Below, piece after piece: positions 56,742 through 64,000 of a DNA stretch of 64,000 bases. The position numbers were made by a program, and so were the translations under genes. Source of the DNA: CAIXZV01 sp963697365 (GTDB lineage: Bacteria; Chloroflexota; Limnocylindria; Limnocylindrales; CSP1-4); assembly GCA_963697365.1 (NCBI GenBank), contig CAVONT010000006.1, positions 1 to 64,000 of the forward strand. Direction: 5' to 3'. The notes below the pieces were generated by a model. It was given only the letters and a program-made list of their open reading frames with translations, searched no databases and had not been told where the DNA came from. Every line of letters starts with the position of its first letter. Position 1 is the first letter of the stretch.

Positions 56742-57229
56742 CGCCTGGCACGCCGTGTGACTCGCGCCGCCTCCACCACGTCGCGCAGCTCATCCTCGCC
56801 AAGCAGCCCGCCGAACGGTCCGTTCGCCCGCAGTTCTGCGCTCCGCTCGTCGATCCCGGTCAGGACTGCCATCACCTGGTCCGGGTCGTCGAGGATCGCC
56901 GCCCACGCATCGAGCCACGGCCCGCTGCGGCGGTGAACCGAGCGGAGGCGCTCGAGGTTCTCGCGACCCAGAGCGAGCGCGCTCGCAGGGTCACGCGCCA
57001 CCTTCCCGGCCATCGCCCGGCCGATCCACAGCGACCGTCGCTGCTCGGGCCGCGGCCGGTGGCCGCCAGAGGACCGGAGGAAGGACTCGACGTCCGCACG
57101 CCGGACCCGCCGATGCGTGCCGGTCGAGGCGTATGGAAGTCGCCCCGTCGTGCACAGGTCCACGACGTGCTGGCGCGAGCAACCCATAAGACGGGCCGCG
57201 GCAGAGGTCGTGAGCTGGTCGGTCTCCAC
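56738..57229 (-). CDS. Excisionase/MerR-type HTH protein
   Basis: 163 residues. The N-terminal HTH_17/excisionase domain reads TTSAAARLMGCSRQHVVDLCTTGRLPYASTGTHRRVRRADVESFL. The helical C-terminal part includes RSLWIGRAMAGKVARDPASALALGRENLERL. Linked by 4-bp overlap to the DUF6036 gene. In the frame of a toxin-antitoxin module it would be the DNA-binding antitoxin. Confidence 0.8.
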   Translation of the reverse strand: METDQLTTSAAARLMGCSRQHVVDLCTTGRLPYASTGTHRRVRRADVESFLRSSGGHRPRPEQRRSLWIGRAMAGKVARDPASALALGRENLERLRSVHRRSGPWLDAWAAILDDPDQVMAVLTGIDERSAELRANGPFGGLLGEDELRDVVEAARVTRRARR

Positions 57230-57400
57230 GGCGCCAGTCTACTCGTAAACACCACAAACGCAACTCGCCGCGTGTGACACAGCAGGTGGCCCGGCTGAGA
57301 TAGCGCGCCCGACAGGATGCGGGCGTGCGCTGCCAGACGCGTCGCTTGTCGCGTCGCGGCACCCGTGCCGTGTCGGCCGGACTGGACCGCCCAGCGGGGA

Positions 57401-58189
57401 TCAGGCTCCCGGCAACTCGGCCGCCGCTGCCTCGTCCAGCAGCCAGGAGGCAGTCGGGAGCAGGGTGGCCGCAACCGGGAGGTCGCGCGGATCCGCGTCG
57501 CCCGTCCATGCGCGGCCCAGGCTGGCGGCCTTGGACGCGCCACCGGCGACCACCAGGATCCGCCGCGCCGTCGCGATCGCCCGCGGATTGAGCGTCACCC
57601 GCGGAACGTGCGGCTCGATGTGCGTCGGCGCCGCGACCGCGATGACCGAGTCCGCGGAATCCCACGTGGTGGACCCCGGGAAGACGGACAGCACGTGGCC
57701 GTCGGGCCCGACACCCAGGACGAGCAGGTCCAGGATCGGCATCCCGGTCGTGTCCGATGGCGCCAGCACCGCCACCTGGCGCGCGTAGGCCGCCGCTGCC
57801 TCCGCGGGGCCCCCGCGTGCGGCCAGCGTCCCCTCGATGGGGACCGGGTGCACCTGGGCCGCCGGGATGACGATCCCGTCCCCGTCCGCGTCGCCGGTCT
57901 CGAAGAGTCTCCGGTACGGCAGGACGTTGGAGAGGGGATCGTCAGGGGGCACGAAACGGTCGTCGCCCCACCAGACGTGCACGCGCGACCAGTCGACGGC
58001 GTCGCGCACCGACGGCGCCCGGAGCGCCCGGTACATGCCGGGCGCTGCCGACCCGCCTGTTGTCGCCCAGTGAGCGACGCCGCGCTCCGAGACCGCATCC
58101 GCCAGGGCACGCGCGATCTCCCGGCCTGCCTCGCCGGCCAGGGCCTCTGCCGGGACCACGCGCAGCTCGGGGCGATCGGACTGGCTCAT
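57401..58189 (-). CDS. pgl: 6-phosphogluconolactonase
   Basis: Hydrolyses 6-phosphogluconolactone in the oxidative pentose phosphate pathway; 262 residues, usual for bacterial Pgl. VHVWWGDDRFVPPDDPLSN, LDLLVLGVGPDGHVLSVFPG and RVTLNPRAIATARRILVVAGG fit the NagB-like fold, including the catalytic-type Asp/His of GPDGH. It is the last gene of the gnd-zwf-opcA-pgl operon and overlaps opcA by 4 bp. Confidence 0.93.
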   Translation of the reverse strand: MSQSDRPELRVVPAEALAGEAGREIARALADAVSERGVAHWATTGGSAAPGMYRALRAPSVRDAVDWSRVHVWWGDDRFVPPDDPLSNVLPYRRLFETGDADGDGIVIPAAQVHPVPIEGTLAARGGPAEAAAAYARQVAVLAPSDTTGMPILDLLVLGVGPDGHVLSVFPGSTTWDSADSVIAVAAPTHIEPHVPRVTLNPRAIATARRILVVAGGASKAASLGRAWTGDADPRDLPVAATLLPTASWLLDEAAAAELPGA

Positions 58190-59424
58190 GCGCCCTCCGC
58201 CACCCGCGGCGCACCCAGCTCGGCCGCCATCCGGATCGTGCCCCTCGACACCGGATCCTGTCCCGTCCCGTCGAGCGCCTCGCCCAGCAGGTCCGCGTCG
58301 GACAGGCGCGGCGCCTTGTACGTGCGGTCGATCGACTGGACCCCGTCGAGGTACGTGTGCACATGGACCGAGTCGGCCTCGGCCGTGACATCCACCCGCA
58401 GCTCCGAGCCCCGGCGCTCGCAGGTGATCTCCACGCGGAGCGTGGTCCCGGGCGCCACCGATGACGCAACCGGCCGGATCACCACGCCGACATCGGACGA
58501 CCGGACCCGCAGCCGGGCTGCGAGTCCGCGGTGGAGCGGCGCCTTCTCGCCCGGCCGCAGGCGTGTCGCCGTCCTCGAGGACGCCGACGACGGCGACTTT
58601 GACTTCGAGTCCACCGGCGCCAGGGGCGAGGCGACCCGCATCCCCAGCCGCGAGGCCAGCCAGGCGACGTGGTACAGCGGCTTCACGATGTTGGTGGTGC
58701 CGGGCGCCCCCGTCGCGTCGGAGGTCGCATAGGCCACCGACACCCGCTTCAGGTGTGGCAGGTACGGCCGGAACTCGGCCACGTCGAAGACCGATGCGAT
58801 CGCCTCCCGCCAGCGTGTCTGCCGCACGAACGCGAAGTCACGCACTGACAGGCGCGAGTACAGGTCGTAGAGTCGCGCCAGCTCGCCCAGGCGGGCCATC
58901 CCGTCACCGCCCCAGGACGAGCCGTCCACCACGAGCCGGTCCGTCGCGCCGAGCAGCTCGTCGGCCGGGCCCGACGCGAGCGGCGGGTCGCCCGGCCACC
59001 AGGTGGTCACCGGCAGGTCGTGGACCAGCAGCGGCGTCACCAGCGCGCCAAGGTGCCGGCCGCTCTCGCCGCCGGCTGTCAGGAAGATCAGCTCCGAGCA
59101 CGTCTCCGGGGCGTCGGGCCGGGGCAGGACGCAGTGGGCCTCGATTCGCGCATCGAGCCAGGGTGGCCCGTCCGGGTCCGCCGAGAGCAGCACCAGCGTC
59201 CGGGACGGGTGGCGCCCGGCGAGCCCCTGGATCGTGCCCGCCGCCCGCTCGCCGGTCTCCCGCGCCCGTGCGACGACCACCAGGTTCATCACCGACGTCC
59301 GGGCGGCGACATGCCGCCCCATCCGCTCGCCGTCCATCTCGAGGGTGAGGTCCGGCTGCGACCAGATCCGGGCCAGCTCCTTCTCGATCTCGTCGATGGA
59401 GTGCGCGCTGGAGGTCCAGCGCAT
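58186..59424 (-). CDS. opcA: Glucose-6-phosphate dehydrogenase assembly protein OpcA
   Basis: A 412-residue OpcA, which activates and stabilises Zwf in cyanobacteria, actinobacteria and some other phyla. Matches: MNLVVVARARETGERA, HPSRTLVLLSADPDGPPWLDARIEAHC, ELIFLTAGGESGRHLGALVTPLLVHDLPVTTWWPGDPP and a C-terminal LGEALDGTGQDPVSRGTIRMA. ATG 59424 lies 12 bp after the zwf stop. Its presence supports the phylum guess in the summary. Confidence 0.93.
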   Translation of the reverse strand: MRWTSSAHSIDEIEKELARIWSQPDLTLEMDGERMGRHVAARTSVMNLVVVARARETGERAAGTIQGLAGRHPSRTLVLLSADPDGPPWLDARIEAHCVLPRPDAPETCSELIFLTAGGESGRHLGALVTPLLVHDLPVTTWWPGDPPLASGPADELLGATDRLVVDGSSWGGDGMARLGELARLYDLYSRLSVRDFAFVRQTRWREAIASVFDVAEFRPYLPHLKRVSVAYATSDATGAPGTTNIVKPLYHVAWLASRLGMRVASPLAPVDSKSKSPSSASSRTATRLRPGEKAPLHRGLAARLRVRSSDVGVVIRPVASSVAPGTTLRVEITCERRGSELRVDVTAEADSVHVHTYLDGVQSIDRTYKAPRLSDADLLGEALDGTGQDPVSRGTIRMAAELGAPRVAEGA

Positions 59425-59435
59425 GGTCGGCTCGA

Positions 59436-61019
59436 TCAGATCCGGCGCCACCGGCGTCCCTCGCGCGCGAGCAGGTCGTCGGCCGTCTCCGGCCCCCAGG
59501 TGCCCGCCTCGTAGTTGGGGAGGTCCGGCGTCGGGCTCTCCGCCCACGCTCCGATGATCGGATCGACGATCGACCACGCCTGCTCCACCTCGTCCGCCCG
59601 CGTGAACAGCGAGGCGTCGCCCAGGAGCGCGTCGAGGATCAGGGTCTCGTAGGCATCGGGCGAGTCCACCGAGAAGGCGGAGCCGTAGGTGAAGTCCATC
59701 GTCACGTTGCGCACGTCGATGCCCAGGCCCGGCACCTTGGCCCCGAAGCGCAGCATGATCCCGTCGTCGGGCTGGATCCGCATGGCGAGCAGGTTGGGCT
59801 CCGGGTCCGACGCGCTGTCGCGGAACAGCTGGTGCGGGACCTCCTTGAACTGGATCGCGATCTCGGTCGCGCGCTTCGGCAGGCGCTTGCCCATCCGCAG
59901 GTAGAAGGGGACGCCGGACCAGCGCCAGTCATCGATGGTGAGGCGCGCGGCGACGTAGGTCTCGGTCTCCGACGCCGGGTCGACGTCGGGCTCCTGGCGG
60001 TAGCCGATCACGGGCTTGGCCGACACCCAGCCCGGACCGTACTGGCCCCGGATGATGTCGCGCCGGATCTGCTCGGGGGAGAGCTCCGTGATCGCGCGGA
60101 TGACCTTGACCTTCTCGTCCCGCAGGGCGTCGGCCTCGAAGGTGGTCGGCGGCTCCATCGCCACCAGCGAGAGCAGCTGGAGCAGGTGGTTCTGGAGGAA
60201 GTCCCGGCTGGCGCCGGTCTCCTCGTAGAAGGCGCCCCGCCCCTCGATCCCGATCGACTCGGCCACCGTGATCTGCACGTGGTCGATGTGGCGGCGGTTC
60301 CAGATGGGCTCGAAGATGCCGTTGCCGAACCGGAAGACCAGCAGGTTGCGGACGGTCTCCTTGCCCAGGTAGTGGTCGATGCGGTAGACCTGCCGCTCGC
60401 GGAAGACCTTGCCGACCTCACGGTTGAGCCGGATGGCCGAACCGAGGTCGTGGCCGAACGGCTTCTCGATGACGACCCGGCGCCAGCCGCCTTCGTGACG
60501 CTCGTGGTCGAGGCCCGCCTTGCCCAGCTGCTGGACGATCTCGGGGAAGGCCGACGGCTGGGTGGCGAGATAGAAGAGGCGGTTGCCCCGGGTGTCGCGC
60601 TCCTGGTCGATGGTGTCGAGCAGCTCCCCGAGCGAGGTGTAGGCCGCGGCGTCCGAGAACTCCAGGCGGTGGTAGCGGATGCGCTCCGCGAAGTCCGCCC
60701 AGGTGGCGGCGTCCACCGGCTGGACGCGCGAGTGCTTGTCGAGGGCGGCCTTCAGCTCGTCCCGGTAGACCTCGTCGGTGTACGGGCGCCGGCCGATGGC
60801 GACCAGCACGAACTCGTGGGGCAGGAGGTGGGTCCGCCAGAGCTGGAAGAGCGCGGGGATGACCTTGCGGTGGGCGAGATCGCCGGTGGAGCCGAAGAGG
60901 ACGAAGCAGCCGGGGTCCGGCACGCGCTCGAGGCGCAGGCCTTCGCGCAGGGGGTTGTCGGCGGCGCGCGCCGGAGCGGTCTTGCGCCGGGACTCGGTCG
61001 CGAGGCGCAGGTCGCGCAT
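59436..61019 (-). CDS. zwf: Glucose-6-phosphate 1-dehydrogenase
   Basis: First, NADP-linked step of the oxidative pentose phosphate pathway. 527 residues, no frameshift. FVLFGSTGDLAHRKVIPALF is the nucleotide-binding GASGDLA-type block, VIEKPFGHDLGSA and RIDHYLGKETVRNLLVFRFGN contain the catalytic His/Lys segment, and EETGASRDFLQNHLLQLLSLVAME follows. A basic N-terminal tail of about 35 residues is extra. Confidence 0.96.
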   Translation of the reverse strand: MRDLRLATESRRKTAPARAADNPLREGLRLERVPDPGCFVLFGSTGDLAHRKVIPALFQLWRTHLLPHEFVLVAIGRRPYTDEVYRDELKAALDKHSRVQPVDAATWADFAERIRYHRLEFSDAAAYTSLGELLDTIDQERDTRGNRLFYLATQPSAFPEIVQQLGKAGLDHERHEGGWRRVVIEKPFGHDLGSAIRLNREVGKVFRERQVYRIDHYLGKETVRNLLVFRFGNGIFEPIWNRRHIDHVQITVAESIGIEGRGAFYEETGASRDFLQNHLLQLLSLVAMEPPTTFEADALRDEKVKVIRAITELSPEQIRRDIIRGQYGPGWVSAKPVIGYRQEPDVDPASETETYVAARLTIDDWRWSGVPFYLRMGKRLPKRATEIAIQFKEVPHQLFRDSASDPEPNLLAMRIQPDDGIMLRFGAKVPGLGIDVRNVTMDFTYGSAFSVDSPDAYETLILDALLGDASLFTRADEVEQAWSIVDPIIGAWAESPTPDLPNYEAGTWGPETADDLLAREGRRWRRI

Positions 61020-61043
61020 CGTGCGCGGGACGGGGCGGCCACG

Positions 61044-61732
61044 CTAGGCCCCCGCCTTCGCGGCCTTGCGGTCCCAGATCCGCGCGATGTACGGGATCGC
61101 GGCAGGGGTCGTGCAGCCGGTGTCGCCGTGGTCCACCTTCACGTCGCCGATCCGTGCCGCCGTGGCTTCGGCTGCCGCCCGCAGCGCCGCATTGCGCCCG
61201 CCGATGGCGATCAGGCAGCCGTTCATCGCATGCCGTGTCCGGTTGCCGGAGCGTGCGAGGTCGCGCTCGATGCGCTCCAGCAGGGCCAGGAACCAGGCGT
61301 CGTCGCAGGTCGGCGTCGTTGAGCGCGAGGTACGCGTAGAGGTTCCAGCCCGCGTCGGCGGTCCAGTCCCGGTCCGACGCCGACCAGCGCTCGGCCCGCT
61401 CCTGGACGCCGGGCACCGCCGACGCCAGCGAGCCACGTGAAGACGTCCACCAGCACGTAGACGTCGATCTCGGCCAGCCAGGCGTCGAGCTTCGCGTCGT
61501 CCACGGCGGCCGGGTCGGCCACCTTGCAGGCGAGGATCCGGCAGTCGTAGTTGCCGGTGGCCCACAGGCCGTCGGCGAGGGCCTGGTCGCGCTTCGCCTG
61601 CTTGGCGAGCTTGTCCAGGATGGCGAACGAGACGCCGAACAGGGGGTCGCGCGCGCCGTGGCGGCGGTAGACCTTCCGGTTCTGCTCGGTGCCGCCCGCC
61701 TCGAGCGCCGCGACCGCGGTTGCGAGGTCCAT
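61044..61732 (-). CDS. AlkD-like DNA alkylation repair HEAT-repeat protein, frameshifted
   Basis: About 230 residues. DLATAVAALEAGGTEQNRKVYRRHGARDPLFGVSFAILDKLAKQAKRDQALADGLWATGNYDCRILACKVADP matches the DNA alkylation repair (AlkC/AlkD) HEAT family; later blocks include DWTADAGWNLYAYLALNDAD and RHAMNGCLIAIGGRNAALR. Shifts lie near 61430 and 61310. It sits between gnd and zwf in the pentose phosphate operon, 8 bp after gnd. Confidence 0.78.
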
Positions 61733-61740
61733 CGCCGCGG

Positions 61741-62646
61741 CTACTCGGTCTTGACCGCGTGCCCGCCGAACTCGTTGCGCAGCGCCGCGAGCACCTTGGC
61801 ACCGTACGAGTCGTCCTGGCGGGAGCGGAAGCGGGTCTGCAGCGAGAGCGTGATGATCGGCGCCGGGACGTCGAGGTCGAGCGCCTCCTGGACGGTCCAG
61901 CGGCCCTCGCCGGAGTCCGCGACCCAGCCCTTGAGCCTGTCGAGGTCCTGGCCGTTCGCCTTGAACGCGCGCACGGCGAGCTCCAGCAGCCAGGAGCGGA
62001 CGACGGAGCCGTGCATCCACATCTCGCTGATGGCGCCGAGGTCCAGGTCGTACGCCGAGGCGTGCATGATCTCGAAGCCCTCGGCGTAGGCCTGCATCAG
62101 GCCGTACTCGATGCCGTTGTGGACCATCTTCACGTAGTGGCCCGAGCCCGGGCCGCCCGTGTGCAGGTAGCCGCCCTCGGGCGCAAGGCTGGTGAAGATG
62201 GGCTCGAGCGGTTTCACGGCCGCATCGTCCCCGCCGACCATCAGCGCGTAGCCCACCTGGAGGCCCCAGATCCCGCCGCTGGTGCCGGCATCGACGTACC
62301 CGATGCCCTTCTCGGCCAGCGCCTTGTGGCGGCGGACGTCGTCGTGGAAGTTCGTGTTGCCGCCGTCGATGATGGTGTCGCCGGGCTCCAGGAGCTCGAG
62401 CAGATCCTCGATCTGGGCCTCGGTGGCGTCGCCCGCGGGGACCATGATCCACACCGCACGCGGCTTCTCGAGCGCGCCCACCAGCTCGGCGATGGAGTAC
62501 GTCGGCACGATGCCGGCGTGCTCCTTGGCGAGCTCGGTGGTCTTCTCGGCCGTGCGGTTGTAGATCGCGACCTCGTGATCGTGCTGGACCAGGCGGCGAA
62601 CCATGTTCGCGCCCATGCGGCCGAGACCGATGAAGCCGATGCGCAT
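61741..62646 (-). CDS. gnd: 6-phosphogluconate dehydrogenase, decarboxylating, short form
   Basis: A 301-residue GndA-type enzyme: MRIGFIGLGRMGANMVRRLVQHDHEVAIYNRT with the Rossmann GxGxxG, DGGNTNFHDDVRRHK, GTSGGIWGLQVGYALMVGG, GGPGSGHYVKMVHNGIEYGLMQAYAEG with the catalytic Lys and Asn. The short length matches the NAD-preferring group found in many high-GC bacteria. ATG 62646 is clear. First gene of the operon. Confidence 0.95.
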   Translation of the reverse strand: MRIGFIGLGRMGANMVRRLVQHDHEVAIYNRTAEKTTELAKEHAGIVPTYSIAELVGALEKPRAVWIMVPAGDATEAQIEDLLELLEPGDTIIDGGNTNFHDDVRRHKALAEKGIGYVDAGTSGGIWGLQVGYALMVGGDDAAVKPLEPIFTSLAPEGGYLHTGGPGSGHYVKMVHNGIEYGLMQAYAEGFEIMHASAYDLDLGAISEMWMHGSVVRSWLLELAVRAFKANGQDLDRLKGWVADSGEGRWTVQEALDLDVPAPIITLSLQTRFRSRQDDSYGAKVLAALRNEFGGHAVKTE

Positions 62647-62816
62647 CAGGGCTGTCTCCACTGGGCTGCCGCGCGACGGGGCGGCAGGGATGGCGGTGGC
62701 GTCGCGTCCAGTCGTCACGTCCAGTCTAGGCCCGCGGGTGGCCGCATGCGCGTTGCAGGTCGGTCGCAGCGCCGTCCCGTCCCGTCCAGAGCGCACGCGC
62801 GACGGACCGGGCGGTC

Positions 62817-63206
62817 TCAGATGCGGATGATCTCGAGGCCCGGAAGCTCGGGGTAGCCGCCATCCTGCGTCACGACCGGCACGCCCATCCGCAGCGCCGT
62901 CGCCGCGATCCAGCTGTCATTCCCACCCATCCGCAAACCTCGATCGCGCAATAGGATCCGGAGGTGCGCCCAGGCAGCCGCGACTGCGTGATCAATGGGG
63001 ATCGCGTCAAAGGCCAGCGCCCGAGTGAGTGTCGCCAGTCGGCGGTCGCGTGTCGCGAGATCGCCGGCTCCGAGGACGCCCGCATGGAGCTCGCCGATGG
63101 TGACCATCGAGACGGAGAGTCGATCCGGGGAACAGCTCGATCGCGAATTGGTCTCCCCGGCTTCAAGGGCGACGAAGCAGCTCGTGTCCAGAAGCCCACT
63201 GCTCAC
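62817..63206 (-). CDS. VapC-family PIN toxin
   Basis: 129 residues: GLLDTSCFVALEAGE with the first Asp, MVTIGELHAGVLGA with the Glu, GGNDSWIAATALRMGVPVVTQDGGYPELPG with the last two Asp positions. It overlaps the antitoxin by 4 bp. Complete and unshifted. Confidence 0.88.
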   Translation of the reverse strand: MSSGLLDTSCFVALEAGETNSRSSCSPDRLSVSMVTIGELHAGVLGAGDLATRDRRLATLTRALAFDAIPIDHAVAAAWAHLRILLRDRGLRMGGNDSWIAATALRMGVPVVTQDGGYPELPGLEIIRI

Positions 63207-63525
63207 GGGATCGGTTCGTCGTCGGTCGTTTCCGGGAGCAGCGCCTGGAGTTCGGCCCGCAAACCGGCGTCTGCCTGGTACGGGAGGATGTCCCGGATGA
63301 AGGCCTCGCGCGAGATCCAGCGCGGCCGGCGAGGCATGCCCGCCTCCTCCGTCAGGCGATCCTCCGCCGAAGCGTACGGCGCCGCCGCCTCATCCACACG
63401 ATGTCGGGCGGTCACGATGTCGATCCCGGCCCGGATCAACGTCGCCTCGCTCCGACCTTCAACCTGGCCGTCGCGGCCAGGGCGGCCTTCTGCTCCGAGC
63501 TCAGGTAGACCGTCGTCTTCTCCAT
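63203..63525 (-). CDS. Ribbon-helix-helix antitoxin (VapB-like), one frameshift
   Basis: N-terminal MEKTTVYLSSEQKAALAATA is a typical CopG/Arc-type ribbon-helix-helix. After a frameshift near 63460 it continues VEGRSEATLIRAGIDIVTAR and a C-terminal part with RPRWISREAFIRDILPYQADAGLRAELQALL that would bind the PIN toxin. ATG 63525 is the natural start. Confidence 0.8.
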
Positions 63526-63623
63526 GCCACCTATGGTGCCACCGGTGTATGGCACAGGTCAACCACTCGGTCGCGTCGAGCTGCCCGGGCACGAGCTCCC
63601 CGGACCGCGCCGGTGCCGTGCCG

Positions 63624-64000
63624 CTACGCGCCGGGGTCGCCTGCGCGGCGCTGGTGCGGCTGCGACGCGGCCATCACCCGGGCCAGCACATCGGTCAGCG
63701 TCGCCGTCGCGAGCGCCACGCTCGAGTCACCGGCCCCGTAGTACAGGGAGAGCACGTCGGTGACCGGGTCGTGCACCCAACCGTTGGGGAACACCACCTT
63801 GTTGACGTCGCCGTGGATCTCGTACGGCGCTGACGGCCCCATGACCCACTCGTCGGTGCGACGGAGCACGATCCGCGGGTCGTCGAGATCCAGGAGCGCG
63901 AGGCCGATCCGGTAGATCGGGCCGGCCGCGGTCTGGTGCACGCCGTGGTAGCAGCATGAGCCACCCTTCGGCCGTCTCGAGCGGCGGCGGCCCAAGGCCG
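63624..64000 (-). CDS. GH130-family glycoside phosphorylase, 5' end outside the window
   Basis: C-terminal part of a beta-mannoside phosphorylase-like GH130 protein: YHGVHQTAAGPIYRIGLALLDLDDPRIVLRRTDEWVM, then FPNGWVHDPVTDVLSLYYGAGDSSVALATATL. These are the last propeller blades, with the YxGAxD motif. The protein's start lies beyond position 64000. A frameshift near 63955 is likely. GH130 enzymes phosphorolyse beta-1,2- or beta-1,4-mannosides. Confidence 0.8.
   Translation of the reverse strand, partial: ALGRRRSRRPKGGSCCYHGVHQTAAGPIYRIGLALLDLDDPRIVLRRTDEWVMGPSAPYEIHGDVNKVVFPNGWVHDPVTDVLSLYYGAGDSSVALATATLTDVLARVMAASQPHQRRAGDPGA

Overview
The window comes from a very GC-rich bacterial chromosome with short intergenic spaces and many GTG or TTG starts. 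The gene content fits an aerobic or facultative high-GC lineage: OpcA beside zwf, a set of trimethylamine methyltransferase-like MttB proteins, a complete selenocysteine system, multihaem cytochromes and a short Gram-positive-type citrate synthase. A Chloroflexota member such as a Limnocylindria-type organism, or an actinobacterial relative, is my best guess. This is an inference, because no rRNA gene is present. About half of the recognisable genes are broken by one or more single-base frameshifts while the protein stays well conserved on both sides. I read this mainly as uncorrected sequencing error and annotate such genes across the shifts.

Layout, left to right. Positions 208-6848 hold an electron-transfer cluster: a membrane-anchored ten-haem cytochrome, a TPR protein, an NHL beta-propeller protein and a secreted six-haem cytochrome, with fdhD (formate dehydrogenase maturation) on the opposite strand and a 19-bp perfect hairpin in the divergent spacer. 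Next come a LysA-like decarboxylase with a DUF2277 gene, a DHA2-type exporter divergent from a tryptophanase/tyrosine phenol-lyase, aroQ, and a probable nitric-oxide or Fe-S responsive cluster at 12883-15390 (NnrS-like membrane protein, MIP18/DUF59 protein, cysteine-bearing HTH regulator, divergent DUF2249 gene). From 16380 to 29892 three mttB-like genes are interleaved with selD, tRNA-Sec, selA, selB and a mobA-like gene. With fdhD this is a full toolkit for making a Mo/W selenoprotein formate dehydrogenase, whose structural gene is not here.

Positions 30178-36701 hold a Phd/VapC toxin-antitoxin pair, a Crp/Fnr regulator with a CRP-like palindrome in the spacer to a secreted HAF/FN3/Ig-like protein, a TPR lipoprotein and an amidohydrolase. 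Positions 36836-42029 hold an S51-type peptidase, a SbcD-like/YhaN-like pair in which the nuclease subunit lacks several metal-binding histidines, and an EamA transporter. Positions 42097-45602 carry an Rrf2 regulator and a sulfonate/taurine/nitrate-type ABC importer. A YCII protein, an AAA kinase, a photolyase, an MFS transporter, CorA and a small membrane protein follow.

The last part has citrate synthase, an alpha/beta hydrolase, a Tm-1-like/PEP-hydrolase-like pair, a remnant of an FtsX/MacB-type permease, an HTH-DUF6036 pair that resembles a toxin-antitoxin or abortive-infection module, and an oxidative pentose phosphate operon (gnd, an AlkD-like gene, zwf, opcA, pgl). A VapBC-type pair and the 3' part of a GH130 phosphorylase end the window. 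Many intergenic regions carry short GC-rich tandem repeats with units of 11 to 21 bp, which seems to be a genome-wide habit.
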